Assembly (NCBI RefSeq): GCF_002201575.2
Contig: NC_058413.1
Span: 57,760,213-57,824,212 of the forward strand
Direction of reading: 5' to 3'
From: Neomonachus schauinslandi
Taxonomy: Eukaryota > Chordata > Mammalia > Carnivora > Phocidae
Length of the DNA stretch: 64,000 bases
Shown piece after piece: positions 44,747-56,265 of this stretch. The notes under the pieces were generated by a model. It made no database searches, was not told the origin of the DNA, and saw nothing but the letters and a program-made list of their open reading frames with translations. Each line of letters opens with the position of its first letter. Position 1 is the stretch's first letter. A program made the position numbers and the translations under genes.

Positions 44747-44971
44747 GGGGGCACGTGGATGGCTCAGTCAGTTAAGCATCTGACTCCTGGTTTCGGCTCA
44801 GGTCATGATCTCACAGTCAAGGCATTAAGCCCCGTGTCCGGCTCTGCACTGAGCTGAGTGTGGAGCCTGCTTGGGATTCTGTCTCTCCTCTCCCTCTGCC
44901 GCTCCCCACCTGCTCTCGTCCTTGCTTGCTCTTTCGCTCTCAAAAAAATAAAATAAAAAGTTTTTAAAAAG
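44747..44971 (+). mobile_element. Carnivore SINE, subfamily C
   Basis: 'gactcctggtttcggctc' and 'gcctgcttgggattctgtc' place it with the older form. Approximate flanks 'tttccttagatg' and 'tttcaatagatg' (10 of 12). Confidence 0.9.
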
Positions 44972-45039
44972 TTTCAATAGATGTCTTTACTGGATACAAT
45001 GCATGTTATTCTCTATTTCATTTTTTAAAAAATGCTGGT

Positions 45040-45240
45040 CACAACTCACTACTGCTGACTTCACACCCAGCAATAACTCTCAACCCCATTTTGTAAAATG
45101 TTTAATGCTTGGGATGGTTTATAACGTGCTTCTCTCTGTTGCTTCTCCTAACTGGAATGCCACTTCCAGCTCCCCACTTGACAGCCCAGGAAAAGCCCCT
45201 TCCAAGCATATTGCTGAGCAACTACTGTATGCAGAGGAAA
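45040..45240 (+). repeat. L2-like LINE fragment
   Basis: 'cttctcctaactggaatgcc' and 'ggaaaagccccttccaagc' resemble sense L2. Tentative. Confidence 0.4.
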
Positions 45241-45494
45241 CACTGTGCTAGCCTCAAGCTTGCTGTTTGTGGCTAAGTTCTCCAAAAAGCATAAACCAAG
45301 GGGATTATCAAATTTTCCTGGGAAATTTGTCAAACCATTCATATTTACTATGTGTCTACTCAGTCTATGAGATAGATACAGAGTGAGATGTGGATATGTG
45401 AATGCTGGGACAAACTTCCAAGGTGGTAGTGAACTGATGATCTGAGGTCCCTTCCACTCTTACAAAACAAGTATTTCTTTAGGAAAGAAGGTTT

Positions 45495-45615
45495 AGCAAA
45501 GGAGTAGACACAGACAAGAAAAATGAAACCTCAGATAAATAGAGGGACTTGCCAGGGGCCAAAAAGCCACTGGTAAGGCGAAGATTAGAATCTAGCTCAT
45601 TTGATTCCCACTGCA
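45495..45615 (-). repeat. MIR SINE fragment (antisense)
   Basis: 'aaatgaaacctcagataaat' and 'gacttgccaggggcc' are antisense MIR. Confidence 0.55.
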
Positions 45616-46274
45616 TTTCAGAAAGTTCCCACTAGGAAAACGAAGTCTATCAGTGTTCCTTCTCATTTGCACTGACCTTTTCTTTATCAGAAATTCTCCA
45701 AGGGGCCTTGGCTTACTAAGTGCTAATTAGATTTCCTCCACCTGCTCTGGGATTTAGCTGGCGGTGCTAATGCAGTGCCCTAGCAGCTAACAAAGCCACT
45801 GGCATTCCCGGTATGCAGGGGCTGGCCTCCAGTTCTTTAGTCAACAGCAATTAAAGGGCTCCTATCCAAAGCCCTAAGGAGGAAGACGGAGAAGGGAGGG
45901 GTATTCCTTGATCCAAAAAGTAGAGTACAGCCACTGATTGGAATTGATTGTTACTGAAGAGCTGGGTGGAAACAGGGAAAATTCTGGGAGGTAGGAATGG
46001 AATCTGGGTGAGGCAAGCAAACTAATGAATACTCATCATCACTCTCACCCCGCTAAGGAATGCTATTGTCGTTCAGATTGAGGGGATAAAGCCTTGGATG
46101 GCAAAGAGCCCTCATCCAAAAATAAGTTATCAAGAAACATTTCCCTTTCTCTTGTTTCAAGACACAGGTCCAAACTGCTCAGCCAAGAATGACAAGTCTT
46201 CCACAATTCTACCCCTTCTATCCAGGCACCATAATTTAGCGAATGTTCAGCCACTAACTGGCAAAGTGCAGCCT
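45616..46274. other. Unassigned sequence
   Basis: Unique-looking DNA. Small open frames on both strands at 46063-46301 overlap and have no support. Confidence 0.4.
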
Positions 46275-46440
46275 GGATGCGCAGTCATTCCGGCCATGTG
46301 ACCCTACACTAGTCACAGTTTCTCTGACTTTGATTTTCTCATTTGGAGCTCTCAGAGTTGATTTCAAGGTCAAATGAGACAATATATAAATGTTCTATAA
46401 ACTATAAAGTTGTGTGAAAGCTTTAACTCCTACTACCAAT
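46275..46440 (+). repeat. MIR SINE
   Basis: 'catgtgaccctacactagtc', 'gattttctcatttggag' and 'caaatgagacaatatata' are sense MIR. Confidence 0.7.
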
Positions 46441-46859
46441 GCAACTAAATTCAAACATTTACTGAATTCCAAGAACAGTGCTTATACAGAGTTGGTGCAC
46501 AAATGCTGTAAATATTAGCTATTAGGATATACAAAAACAAACCAATTAGAATTCTTACCCATGTGGACATCACAGACTGGTGGTAGGAGACAAGATCTCC
46601 AGTAGAGTGTAAGTACCAAGAGTATATACACAAAGTGAGGAAGGGAGAGCAATTTATCCTGCTACTAAAGAACAAGGGGTAGGACTGTCCAAACCCTTCT
46701 TGATGGTGAACAGAATATAATTGGGGCTTAGGGTCTGGAAAAAATACAGCTGCAGGAGAAATTCAAGTGGGCCATTTCATGATCCCCTACTAGAACATAT
46801 TCATTACCATCTCCCTGTCTTTATTCACAAAGTTCTTTTTCATGAGAAATTTAAAAATT

Positions 46860-47060
46860 CTGCCAATCATTCACAGAATATTTAAGCATTTATTATATGA
46901 AGGTATTATTAAGGATACAAAATATTACAAGGCTGGTCTCTGATTCCAATGAGTTTACCATCCAACAAAGGAAACAAGTCATAAATTAAAATTATAATGA
47001 TAAGCCATATACAATGCCTCAAGGGTAAAGGGGAACATTATCCCTCTCCAGAAGAGTTGA
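46860..47060 (-). repeat. L2 LINE (antisense)
   Basis: 'taagcatttattatatgaagg', 'ttccaatgagtttaccatcc' fit antisense L2. Confidence 0.55.
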
Positions 47061-47129
47061 AAGTCAAAAATTTTGTCTCATTCCCCCCACCCCCTTCATA
47101 AAGTTAGACCAAGAGTCAAAATTCATTCT

Positions 47130-47700
47130 TCCCATCAAATAATATTCTTTAACCTACTATGTTCCAGACAACATTCTGGTCATGAGGAAAAAAGGAGTGA
47201 ACAAAACAGACAAAAATCCTGCCTTCAGAGGGTGTATGTTCAAGAGGTGTAAAGAGCCAAGTAGGTATACACATATGTGATCCTATGGTGGGGGAGGGGA
47301 GACCATACAGCGAATCAAAAAGCCTATCCTCTGGCTAAAGTGGGCAGTGGCCACCTGCTTCTAACTAATTGCTGTGAGGAAAATTTAGGCCTAGTGTTCC
47401 CAGATCTGGATACTGGAAATTTTATGTAAAATCTCTCAGCTTTTAATAATCTATAGTAATTAAAACTGTTTAAAATATTCTGTGAATAGAATTCAGGCCA
47501 AAGATACCAGTTTATGACCTCTGTCTTAGAACATGTACCATGATTTCTGGTTTAGAGAGACAGTCACTACATTAAGTGTCATAAACTAAGTGCTATAGGA
47601 CTTGAGGAGGAACCAGTTCTAGCTGAGTAGATCTGAGCAAGCATCAAGGAGGTGAAGGCCTCCTTCAGAAAATACTCCAGAATATTCTTAATTCTCTCAT
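47130..47700 (-). repeat. L2 LINE (antisense), diverged
   Basis: 'acctactatgttccagacaac', 'aaatcctgccttcagagggtg' at the start and 'aagtgctataggacttgagg' with 'gcatcaaggaggtgaagg' near 47590-47660 fit antisense L2 with a gap between. Confidence 0.55.
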
Positions 47701-48109
47701 TGTTTATTTCTCATAGTACTTATTGGCTACATTGACCTGTGGACATGTGCCTCGGTACTTCCCTACTAAAAATGGCTAGACCTCTTTCTTCAACCACAAA
47801 GTCCACAAACAGCAACACTACCTAGATAGCTGCCTTGCTGGTTTGTCTGATCAATCCACAGATTAACACTGCTCATTAATATGATTAATTCCCATCTGCT
47901 TGCTATCTGGAAAGATATTCAGAAAAGTTCTGTCACCTCAAATTCCCAAAGCAGGGACTTTATGCCTATTATTCTAGGCAAAAAAACAAAAAACCAAGCC
48001 AAAACAAAACAAAACAACCCAAAAAACCTTAAAAATATATGGAAAAAGTGAACCACTCCATCCTTCTTCATTTCTCATCACTTCTTTCAAAGGTAAGTTG
48101 AAAGTGTCT

Positions 48110-48455
48110 ATCACAATTTAAATACACATGCTCTGACTCAGAAATTCTACTAGAAATTGATTCTACAGCTAAATCACATTTGTCCAGAAGTCACAGAAAT
48201 ACGGTACTGGTGATTAAAAAGCCTGCTACAATCTAAAATAAATATATACAAATTACTATACAGGTAGCCACAATGTAAGTAAATATTTTTATAAAAACTG
48301 GAACAAAGCATATCATATAAAGCAAGGATGTCACTATTTGTACATAGCAAGTGAAAGGAAATAATGTACTCTAATAGAAGCTGGTATTTAAATGAATATG
48401 AGCATACACCTATAGAAAGGACTATACAGCATGATAACCAACAAAAAAGAAAATA
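48110..48455 (+). mobile_element. Old LINE-1 3' fragment
   Basis: 'ctgactcagaaattctactag' followed by AT-rich ORF2 3'-like sequence. Probably one element with 48991-49205. Confidence 0.45.
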
Positions 48456-48475
48456 AGAAAAAATTTAATTGTATA

Positions 48476-48990
48476 CATTTTATTCTTCAACCTCAGACTC
48501 TGGAAAATCATCTTCAAAGTCAGCTAATTCATCCCCAGTGCCAGGAAGACTCATCATCCGTGCTGGTCTCCAGTTGATTCCCTTAATCACTGGCACTCAC
48601 TACATCAGGAACTGAGTCACTCCTGCCTTCAAAACAGGATTGTGTTGCTCTTTAACTGGGGTGGTTTTGCAGTGTCCATGATCTTAATGATAAATCAGTG
48701 CCTCTACTACTTTTGAGCCATGACTTAGTAGCAAAATTTAAATCTAAACTGTAATAGACCTCTGATCAGCTGTGTGTGACCTATGGCTTCTTTTGGTTAA
48801 TAAAACTCTAGGATGTGTAACTCCCACCTCTGTGATATTTTGTGTGCTCATTCTCCTCAGAGAAATCACAGTTCACTTTGCTGTTGAATACCTTTTGCTT
48901 TGGCCCAGAGATTTTCACCGGCATTACAGGGGCATTCGACACAAGGTAGTATCTGGGTACAATTTTGGGGTTGGAGGGAGAGAAACATGT
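48476..48990 (-). pseudogene. Probable retropseudogene, parent not identified
   Basis: On the minus strand the last codons read ...ELADFEDDFPESEVEE and stop with TAA; the stop overlaps an AATAAA signal, as at the 3' end of an mRNA. About 36 codons are open immediately before the stop, starting VIKGINWRPARMM. Further upstream (48840-48990) another frame reads protein-like sequence with PVMPVKISGPKQKVFNSK. Several stops and frame breaks separate the pieces. No intron-like gap is visible, and the block interrupts L1-like sequence. A poly(A) tail and target duplication are not clear. I do not recognise the parent gene. Confidence 0.45.
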
Positions 48991-49205
48991 TTTACATACC
49001 AGCAAATTACGGAAATAACAAAGGCAATTACACTTATGGTATCCTATACAGTTGGTGTGAAAACTTGAGGTTCATGAGAACTGCATGGAATGTTGTTTGC
49101 TTAATGGTTACTTGCAGTGGGGTTTGGGTGAATTTTTGCTTCTTTTAATTTTTCACCATTTTTTGATTTATAATGAACATGTATTATTTTAACAAAAGTG
49201 ATAAA
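48991..49205 (+). mobile_element. Old LINE-1 3' terminus
   Basis: 'attttttgatttataatgaa' with 'catgtattattttaac' is the L1ME-type 3' end. Confidence 0.5.
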
Positions 49206-49207
49206 CA

Positions 49208-49395
49208 GGGGCGCCTGGGTGGCTCAGTCAGTAAGTGTCTGCCTTCGGCTCAGGTCATGATCCCAGGGTCCTGGGATCCAGCCTCACATCAGGCTGCAGG
49301 CTCCCGGCTCAGCGGGGAGTCTGCATCTCCCTCTCCCTCTGCTGGTGCGCTCTCACTCTCTCTCTCTCTGTCAAATAAATAAAAATCTTTATTAA
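49208..49395 (+). mobile_element. tRNA-Lys-derived carnivore SINE, subfamily B
   Basis: Full-length. AAAAGTGATAAACA (49194-49207) and AAAAGTGATAATCA (49396-49409), 13 of 14. Confidence 0.95.
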
Positions 49396-49409
49396 AAAAG
49401 TGATAATCA

Positions 49410-49849
49410 TTCCTTCAAAAAATAAAACAAATGCAAATGATCTGTACATGCTCATATGGAACTATCTCCATGGTTTATTTTATCTCATAGGTGCACATTA
49501 ATCATAAGGACTTAAAGTCTGGCACATAAGCATTCAAATATTACCTACTATTATACTGTTAAATATAGTGAAGAAAAACAAGGTACAAAACAGGGTAAAC
49601 TGGGCAAGGGTCTGAGATGGGAAAGATACTTATTTTTCATTGAACACTACCCTGCTCGGGTTCCCTAGAAAACAGAGCCTAAGGCAAAACTTACCTGCTT
49701 TATTCAGGTGTTGAAATGTCAGAGCAGAGAGGGAATAAAGATTAGCAAGGCAGAGTAAGAAGGAAAGGAAACACAAGGCTATGCATTGATAAACTGGCTA
49801 TAGCTTAACATGAAAACATAACCAACTGCAAGATCATTAAGAATTTTTC
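49410..49849. other. Unassigned sequence
   Basis: No recognised feature. Confidence 0.4.
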
Positions 49850-49864
49850 AGGATAGACCATACA

Positions 49865-50000
49865 GGGGTGCCTGGGTGGCTCAGTCGGTTAAGCACTTGA
49901 CTCTTTGATTTCGGCTTGAAGATGGTTTAGGATTCTCTTGCTCCCTCTACCCCTCCCCCACCCCTCTCCTCTCTTTCGCACTCTCTCTCTCTCAAAAAAA
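49865..50000 (+). mobile_element. Carnivore SINE, subfamily C, internally deleted
   Basis: Head through 'ctttgatttcggctt', then directly 'gtttaggattctcttgc'; the central 'caggtcatgatctcaggg' part is missing. Flanks AGGATAGACCATACA (49850-49864) and AGGATAGACTGTACA (50001-50015), 13 of 15, show both ends are original. Confidence 0.92.
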
Positions 50001-50015
50001 AGGATAGACTGTACA

Positions 50016-50374
50016 GAACTTCTGCAGCTGAGTACAGTGTACATGAGGAAGTGGGAAGGGGAGGAGGAGAAAAGCAGAGTAAGCAGTTTCCCTGCTGGCT
50101 CCCTCCCTTCCCTAGCTTCCAACAATTTGGTCAGAGGTGTTAGCTACCCCTACCTCCAGGCTGTGCTCCCCAGCCCCTCTGGATATTCACTGGGCAAGAA
50201 CACACTCTAGCTTTGAATCTGGAAGTGGTAGGAGAAGCCAGACCCCTTTTGGGTCTGGTCAGATGGAGCCGAGGTCTCCGAGCTGTTGCTCTCTCCACAG
50301 TGGGCACAGCGGAGATCCTACCAGAGCCCAGCCCTAGAAAAATGTACTTATTCTGTACTCAGTGGCCTAATGAA
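50016..50374. other. Unassigned GC-richer sequence
   Basis: Several overlapping short frames, none with a recognisable product. Confidence 0.4.
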
Positions 50375-50500
50375 AAGGGCAGGGACTTGGAGCCAGACAG
50401 TTCATTGCTTGCTGGGAAACTTTGGGTGGGTTGCTCATCCATGTAACTGGGATACTCCATGGCTACGTGAAGATTAAATGAACCTGGGTGGCTAAAGGAG
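50375..50500 (+). repeat. MIR SINE
   Basis: 'gggacttggagccagacag', 'ttgggtgggttgctcatcc' and 'gaagattaaatgaacc' are sense MIR. Confidence 0.6.
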
Positions 50501-50639
50501 ATGCTAGGCATCCCTTTGACCGACATGGCTCTGCCTGTCGGTTCAGAGAGGCTGATTCTTCTCCCCTCATTTGATGCCCTCCATGCTCCACCAGGAGACC
50601 TCAGACTACACTAACTTAATTCTGGCCAGCATTATTTAT

Positions 50640-50762
50640 ACTATGATACTCACTGGGAGCTCCTTGAGGAGAGGGTTATTGATTCTTTCATGTCACCCCT
50701 CTGGTGCTTAGCACAGCTCCTGTTCATAGCTGAGCCTGAGCACACATTTGCTGAATGTACCA
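50640..50762 (+). repeat. L2 LINE 3' end
   Basis: 'gggagctccttgaggagagg', 'tggtgcttagcacagctcc' and 'catttgctgaatg' are sense L2. Confidence 0.7.
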
Positions 50763-50904
50763 GAACTCCGAACACCAATTCTTAGGGGAGATCCCCTTTC
50801 ATATGACTATTAGTAAAGTCACTTAAGGGACCCATGAGGCTCCTTTAACTTAGTCCAGCAACTGTTAAGCCAGAAATGTAGAGGGGGGAGAAAAAGCAAA
50901 GGCA

Positions 50905-51060
50905 GATATGCATTCCAATCCCAGTCCCATCCCTTACTACATGGTCACATTTGGGCAAGTTGATCCCTCTAAAACTTTAGTTCCCTTAAACATAACATGG
51001 GGATCCCACTACCTTTTGCAGGATATTGTAAGGACTCAAGTAGTATAAATGATGACTGGC
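50905..51060 (+). repeat. MIR SINE
   Basis: 'cattccaatcccagtcccat', 'catttgggcaagttgatcc' and 'aacatggggatcccactacc' are sense MIR. Confidence 0.75.
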
Positions 51061-51984
51061 ATGGTGTTAGTCTATGCTACTAACCTGACCAAGGTTGCTC
51101 AGTTCCACAGCTCCTATGGTTTGAAAGGTCTCATCCTTTTCTGGATCTCTAAGGGCACTTTTTGCCTGGAGGGAGACCATGCAAACCATGCATGTGAGGG
51201 ACATATAAATGACAGTTTCCTTTCCCTGGTATAGAAGCTTCTCTTACTCATTTGAGGGACATACACACTACCTGGGAGGCTCCAAGGGCAGGACACTTGA
51301 ACCCTGAGAGCAGTGTCCTTTGACTTGTTGCTTCTTTCTTCTCTGATAACTTAGCAGCCAGAGAGAATCAATGGCCTATTTCTCTCCCTAGGATAAAGAA
51401 ACTACTTTGAAACTACTGGGAAATCTGTCTAGAACATAGATTTCCTTCAGTGTTAGTACTTCTGTTAAACATTACATAGACAGCAGAGATAGGACAGATT
51501 CAGCAGCAGTTCACTCTGTGTTTGGGACCTTTTGGGACAAGTTGACTTTTGGAACACCACCCTTATTTCTACATGCTGGGTAGCAACAGGAAGGGAAAAG
51601 AGCTTTCCCAGCTGATTAAGGATGAAAGTCCCCAGCAGCAAAGACAGAAGCAGCCTAGGTCTCTGAAGACTCCACAGATCCATTACACCAACCTGGATTC
51701 CAGTCTCTGAATTTCTTTTACATGACAGAATAACCCTTGCATGTTTAAGACACTAGAGCTGAGTTTCTATTGCTAGCAATCAAGCACAATTCTAAACTTA
51801 CTGAATGGTGGCCCACAACGTGAGCAATCTGTACGTAGTTACAGGTGATTTGGGCAACTCTTTGGCAGATGTCCCAAGTTGTAAGAGAACGGTTTTTTTC
51901 TTTTTTTTTTGGTGGTGGTGGTGGGAGGATCAGAAAAGCGGTATCTGGTGTGAGTGAAAGGCATCTGCTTTCTTCCCCTCTTCA
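51061..51984. other. Unassigned sequence
   Basis: No gene recognised; a T-run with (GGT)n sits at 51898-51925. Confidence 0.4.
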
Positions 51985-52070
51985 TTCAACACACTTTTAC
52001 TGAATGCCAGCTATATGCCAGGCTTTGTACAAAATACTGTCCTTTGAAAGTTTATAAAATGCTTTCACAT
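51985..52070 (-). repeat. L2 LINE 3' end (antisense)
   Basis: 'ttcaacacacttttactgaatg' and 'atgccaggctttgtacaaaa' are antisense L2. Confidence 0.6.
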
Positions 52071-53214
52071 CAGCTTCTCTTTTTCAGTTCTTAGGCTCCT
52101 GCCTTTGCTTTAGACCTGCAGGGATACCCACTGGAGCTGGTGAGAGATTAAGAGCTTCTGTGGCCCCTGGAACAGAAGTGGATTGCAGCTGCATCCACAA
52201 ATGCAATAAATAAGAAAGACATCCAAGTCTTAGTTGATTCTACAGTAAAGAATAACAGTATTTCCAATAAATTCAACCAGCCCCCCAAGATTCAATAGCA
52301 GATACATAAGGCTTATGTTATTCCCTAGGCTCACTCTAAAACTTTTCTTTCAGGAAAAACTCTTAAAAAGAATGTAAGAATTCCTCATTTATCAGTTTCT
52401 TGCCTAAAAAGAAAAACTACTAAGCACAGAAAGGGACAAAAGCCAGCTAAAGTGGAGAGACAGGATATGTGTAACCTGAATAAACCCCAGCAATCTAGGT
52501 GCCTTAGTCCTGGGCAGAATGGTACTTCAAGCCATCATTCCAGCAATCCACGGTAAAAAAAAAGAAAGAAAAAGAGAAAGTAATTCTAGTCTTTATTTGG
52601 GATTTCTCAATGGGTATCAAAAGCAATCAAAGTTATAACCCACACTTTTTATCTTCTCACCAATTACTATAGTTGTTCAAGTGTCTCTCACTCACCAACC
52701 TACCCTGCCCCCCAACCTTCAAAACCCAGTTGTAAATCTGCACTCTTTCCTCTTCATCTTCCAATTCTTTATTATTATTGTGTCTTCCTAATTTTTACAT
52801 TTTCCCTCCATTAAACCTATTAAAGTAGAGTCCTGGAAGAAGACCCAGAAAGCAAGAGTCTGTGCACCTTGGAAGCCAGGGAGAAAGTAAGGGGGAAACA
52901 GTAAATAGTGATATAACTTTTCCCTGTGATACACATTATGTAAACAGCCAGCTCTAAAGCTGCCAGGTGGTTGTAATGACTGTCTTTGATCAAATAAAAC
53001 AGCACAAGTCATAAAACAAAAAAGGTCAAAGTTTCTGAACGCAGAGATAAAAATCCTTTAATATATCAAAGGGGCCCAAGACAAGGATAACGTCCAAAAA
53101 CATAAGCAAATACTTAAGTAATGTATGCAAAATTTCTTCAATTAGTGCCTAACATGGTCCTCAATTAATGTAGCAATTATTGTTATTATTATTATTGACC
53201 AGGTCCTCTCCACC
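52071..53214. other. Unassigned sequence
   Basis: AT-rich DNA with an A/G run at 52554-52580 and (TTA)n at 53172-53196. No gene. Confidence 0.4.
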
Positions 53215-53405
53215 CCTCGGCTCCTCTGTTGTTAGATTACCTACATATACCTCTGTAACAGAATTTACAACTTCGTGCAGTCGTTCACTTCAGGGAGAAA
53301 GCTGACTTAATAGCTCCCCTGAGGCAAGGAGCTTCTTTGTTGCTCCAGCCTAGCACAGTGCCTGACACATAGCTGGTATCAACGTATGCTTGTTGAAGGA
53401 CTTGC
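53215..53405 (+). repeat. L2 LINE 3' end
   Basis: 'ctgaggcaaggagcttctttg', 'cctagcacagtgcctgacac' and 'tatgcttgttgaagga' are sense L2. Confidence 0.75.
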
Positions 53406-53819
53406 CTTCGTAAGTGCAACATTCCAGTCCCAGTTTACCTTCTGTGAGACCACTTGGCCAAGATCTGACAAATCAGAAGGTCTGACTGAGCTAATACCAT
53501 ACTGTAACACATGATAAACAGACCAAGTGCAGTCACACGTTCCAACAAGTGACTTAAAAAAGTCAAGTTGATCCCAATTTAGTTTTGTAATTCAAAAATA
53601 CCACTTCCTCAATAAAGATTTTCCATACACTTGACTACTGTATGTGTCTGTCTGATCTCATGACCTCGTCTCAACTCTCAGAGAAAAACAAAAGTTAAAG
53701 ACCAGGCTTTACAATACAAACAATCTTGTATTTGTTACAGGTTTGGCTTTTGTTGTGCCATTTCTGAACTCATTATAAAATTATGTCTTTGTAGGACCTT
53801 ACTGTCTACTGCCCATGTC
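53406..53819. other. Unassigned sequence
   Basis: No recognised feature. Confidence 0.4.
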
Positions 53820-53935
53820 CAAAACCACCTACTATAATGGAAAGACCCAGGACAGGGCACGGGTTCTGTTTCTAGTCCTGCACTGACTTGTCTGTCATTA
53901 AACCTCACTAATCTTCCATTTCTTTATGTATAAAA
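53820..53935 (+). repeat. MIR SINE
   Basis: 'acgggttctgtttctagtcc', 'cttccatttctttatgtata' are sense MIR. Confidence 0.6.
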
Positions 53936-54110
53936 TGATGTTTCACTCAAATATTTGCTGATTGCCTACTATTTGCTAGGCATTGTGCTGAATGCCAAAA
54001 ATAAAAGGATGAATGAGAATGTCCCTATCTTCAAAATTTTGATATTCTGCTACAGCTCAAGAGAGATCATATACAACTGTTAAGCAATGTGGTAAGTACT
54101 GTAATGTGAG
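53936..54110 (-). repeat. L2 LINE 3' end (antisense)
   Basis: 'caaatatttgctgattgcc' then 'tgctaggcattgtgctgaatg' and 'gaatgtccctatcttcaaaa' are antisense L2. Confidence 0.7.
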
Positions 54111-54666
54111 GATATGTGTAGTTCTACAGAAGTATGAAGGTGACACCCATTATTCTACAGGGGTGGGTAGACACATTTGGGAACTAAGAGCTAAGAAAGA
54201 ACATGTTAGGGTTTTATTAATTCTATGCATACCACAAGCAGAGGGGTGGGAATGGGAACTGATGCCAAAATGCAGTTGCTGAGCTGGATCTCATAGCAAG
54301 AGCAGCACCAATTGTATGCAAATATTGTTTTCACTCCTATAAGGAAAATTCTATTTCACACCCAGGAACATGTGTAACAAAGGGAAGACCATACACTGCA
54401 CACTTGGCAATATTCAGGCATTGGAATTAAACTACTATTACAAAATATTCTCATCCATCCTATAAGCTTTTTGAAATCAAAGGCTGTAAGTATTCATTTT
54501 GACTTTGAAGTAGGCTGACTTTTGATCCAGATACAGTTTGAAAAATCCAAGGCTCTGCCTCAGGATAAAATGTATTTTCAGTTGCAGAGACATGGGGGAA
54601 GTTTTTGTTGTAAATGTTTAACATGGAAAAATCATTTAACTGTATAGCAAATAATGGCAAAACTAA
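54111..54666. other. Unassigned sequence
   Basis: No recognised feature. Confidence 0.4.
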
Positions 54667-54674
54667 AAAGAGAA

Positions 54675-54894
54675 GGACGCCTGGGTGGCTCAGTCAGTTA
54701 AGCATCTGCCCTTGGCTCAGGTCATGATCCCAGGGTCCTGGGATTGAGCCCCACATCGGGCTCCCTGCTTTGGGGCGGGGAGTCTGCTTCTCCCTCTGCC
54801 TCTGCTGCTCCCCCTGCTTGTGCTCGGTCTCTCCCTCCATCTATCTATCTATCATCTATCTCTGACAAATAAATAAAATCTTTAAAAAAATTAC
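54675..54894 (+). mobile_element. tRNA-Lys-derived carnivore SINE, subfamily B, with CTAT microsatellite
   Basis: Full-length, with a (CTAT)n repeat at about 54837-54861 in place of part of the CT-rich body. AAAGAGAA at 54667-54674 and 54895-54902. Confidence 0.93.
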
Positions 54895-54902
54895 AAAGAG
54901 AA

Positions 54903-55713
54903 ATTGATAAACACACCAGAGCAATCACTGAATAGCCTAACAACATATGGAGATGTAGTTCCCACCTTTGCTGATGTAGAGGCAAGATCTTGAAATTCAT
55001 CAATTACAGATGAATCAGGCACCAATCTGAATTGAGCTAGAGAGAGACAGAGAAAGGGGCCCCAGCACTGGGACACCCTGAAACCTGTCAAGCTGACAAA
55101 GTCGGAGAGAGTAACAAGTCCTTCATTTCCTTCTGTGACTCCATGACTATGGTGTCACATACCCTCAGATTCTGAGGGCCTTGCAACCCTGAAATTCTGC
55201 CATGTGCCCCCAGCTCTTCATTGAGGAAACTGTATTCCACTTCATTCAGAAGCTACGTACATAGACTCTCCGTGGGATTCCAGCCCCAACCACATAAGCT
55301 CAGACCCTCCCACACTCTATCACACTTCTGCCAAATCACCTTAGAGGCAATAACTTTGTGCACTCCAGACTCATGTGTTTCCCACAGTCTGAATGATCTG
55401 GCAGAGATAAGTTTATTTAAACTTGTGTGTTCAGAGATCAGCATGCAGGTAGATTAGGGGAGATGTGGAGGAAATGTTCATAATAGGTGTGTGAACAGGA
55501 CCACACAGTCAGGAGACTGCTTGCCCCTTAGAACTGTGGTTCCTGGATCATAAGTAGTTTATTTCTGCCTTGGATTACGGTAAGGCGGGTTCAACTCCTT
55601 TGAGAGCCAAGTGCATACATCCCAGATGTGATCCTAAGTAGCAAAATGAAGATTCCTTAAGTAAAAAGGCTGCCTGTTTTGGCATTAGTCAGAAGAGTTC
55701 ATTAATGATGAAA
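54903..55713. other. Unassigned sequence
   Basis: Overlapping short frames at 55221-55457 on both strands lack support. No gene. Confidence 0.4.
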
Positions 55714-55726
55714 AACAGTAATACTT

Positions 55727-55824
55727 AAAAATTTTTTCTTTATTTAAGTAATCTCTATACCCAATATGGGGCTCCAACTCACAACCCCGAGATCAAGAGT
55801 CGCATGCTCTTCTGACTGAGCCTC
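55727..55824 (-). mobile_element. Short tRNA-Lys SINE (tRNA head plus A/T tail)
   Basis: Reversed 'ttaagtaatctctataccc', 'ctcacaaccccgagatcaag' and 'tctgactgagcc' are the tRNA-like head without CT-rich body; its first few bases are missing. AACAGTAATACTT flanks it at 55714-55726 and 55825-55837. Confidence 0.88.
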
Positions 55825-55839
55825 AACAGTAATACTTCT

Positions 55840-56037
55840 TTTTTTTTTTTTAAGATTTTATTTATTTTTTGACAGAGAGAGAGACAGCGAGAGAGGGAAC
55901 ACAAGCAGGGGGAGTGGGAGAGGGAGAAGCAGGCTTCCCGCTGAGCAAGGAGCCCGATGTGGGGCTCGATCCCAGGACTCTGGGATCATGACCTGAGCCG
56001 AAGGCAGACGCCCAACGACCGAGCCACCCAGGCGCCC
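55840..56037 (-). mobile_element. tRNA-Lys-derived carnivore SINE, subfamily B
   Basis: Full-length minus copy. Its flanks CTCAACAGTAATACTTCT at 55822-55839 and 56038-56055 are identical and contain the same duplication as the short SINE beside it. Confidence 0.96.
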
Positions 56038-56074
56038 CTCAACAGTAATACTTCTAATTGAGAGCTAATGCTGA

Positions 56075-56265
56075 TACACTCATTACTTGCTGTGTACTTG
56101 ACTCTGTTCTAAGCACTTTATGTATCAGTTCATTTAATACTCACAACAAACCCTGTGAGCTAGGTTCTATCACTAGCCTCAGTTTATGGATGAGCAAATT
56201 GAGGCTCAGAACACACTGCCTAGTCAATCAGTATTGGGATTCAAATACAGGCCACGTAGATCTTG
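56075..56265 (-). repeat. MIR SINE (antisense)
   Basis: 'ctgttctaagcactttatgt', 'atttaatactcacaacaaacc' and 'tgagcaaattgaggctcag' are antisense MIR. Confidence 0.85.

Noticed and set aside
54836..54865. Regular short repeats resembling an array.
   Set aside because: Simple CTAT microsatellite in a SINE; no CRISPR-like spacing exists anywhere in the window.
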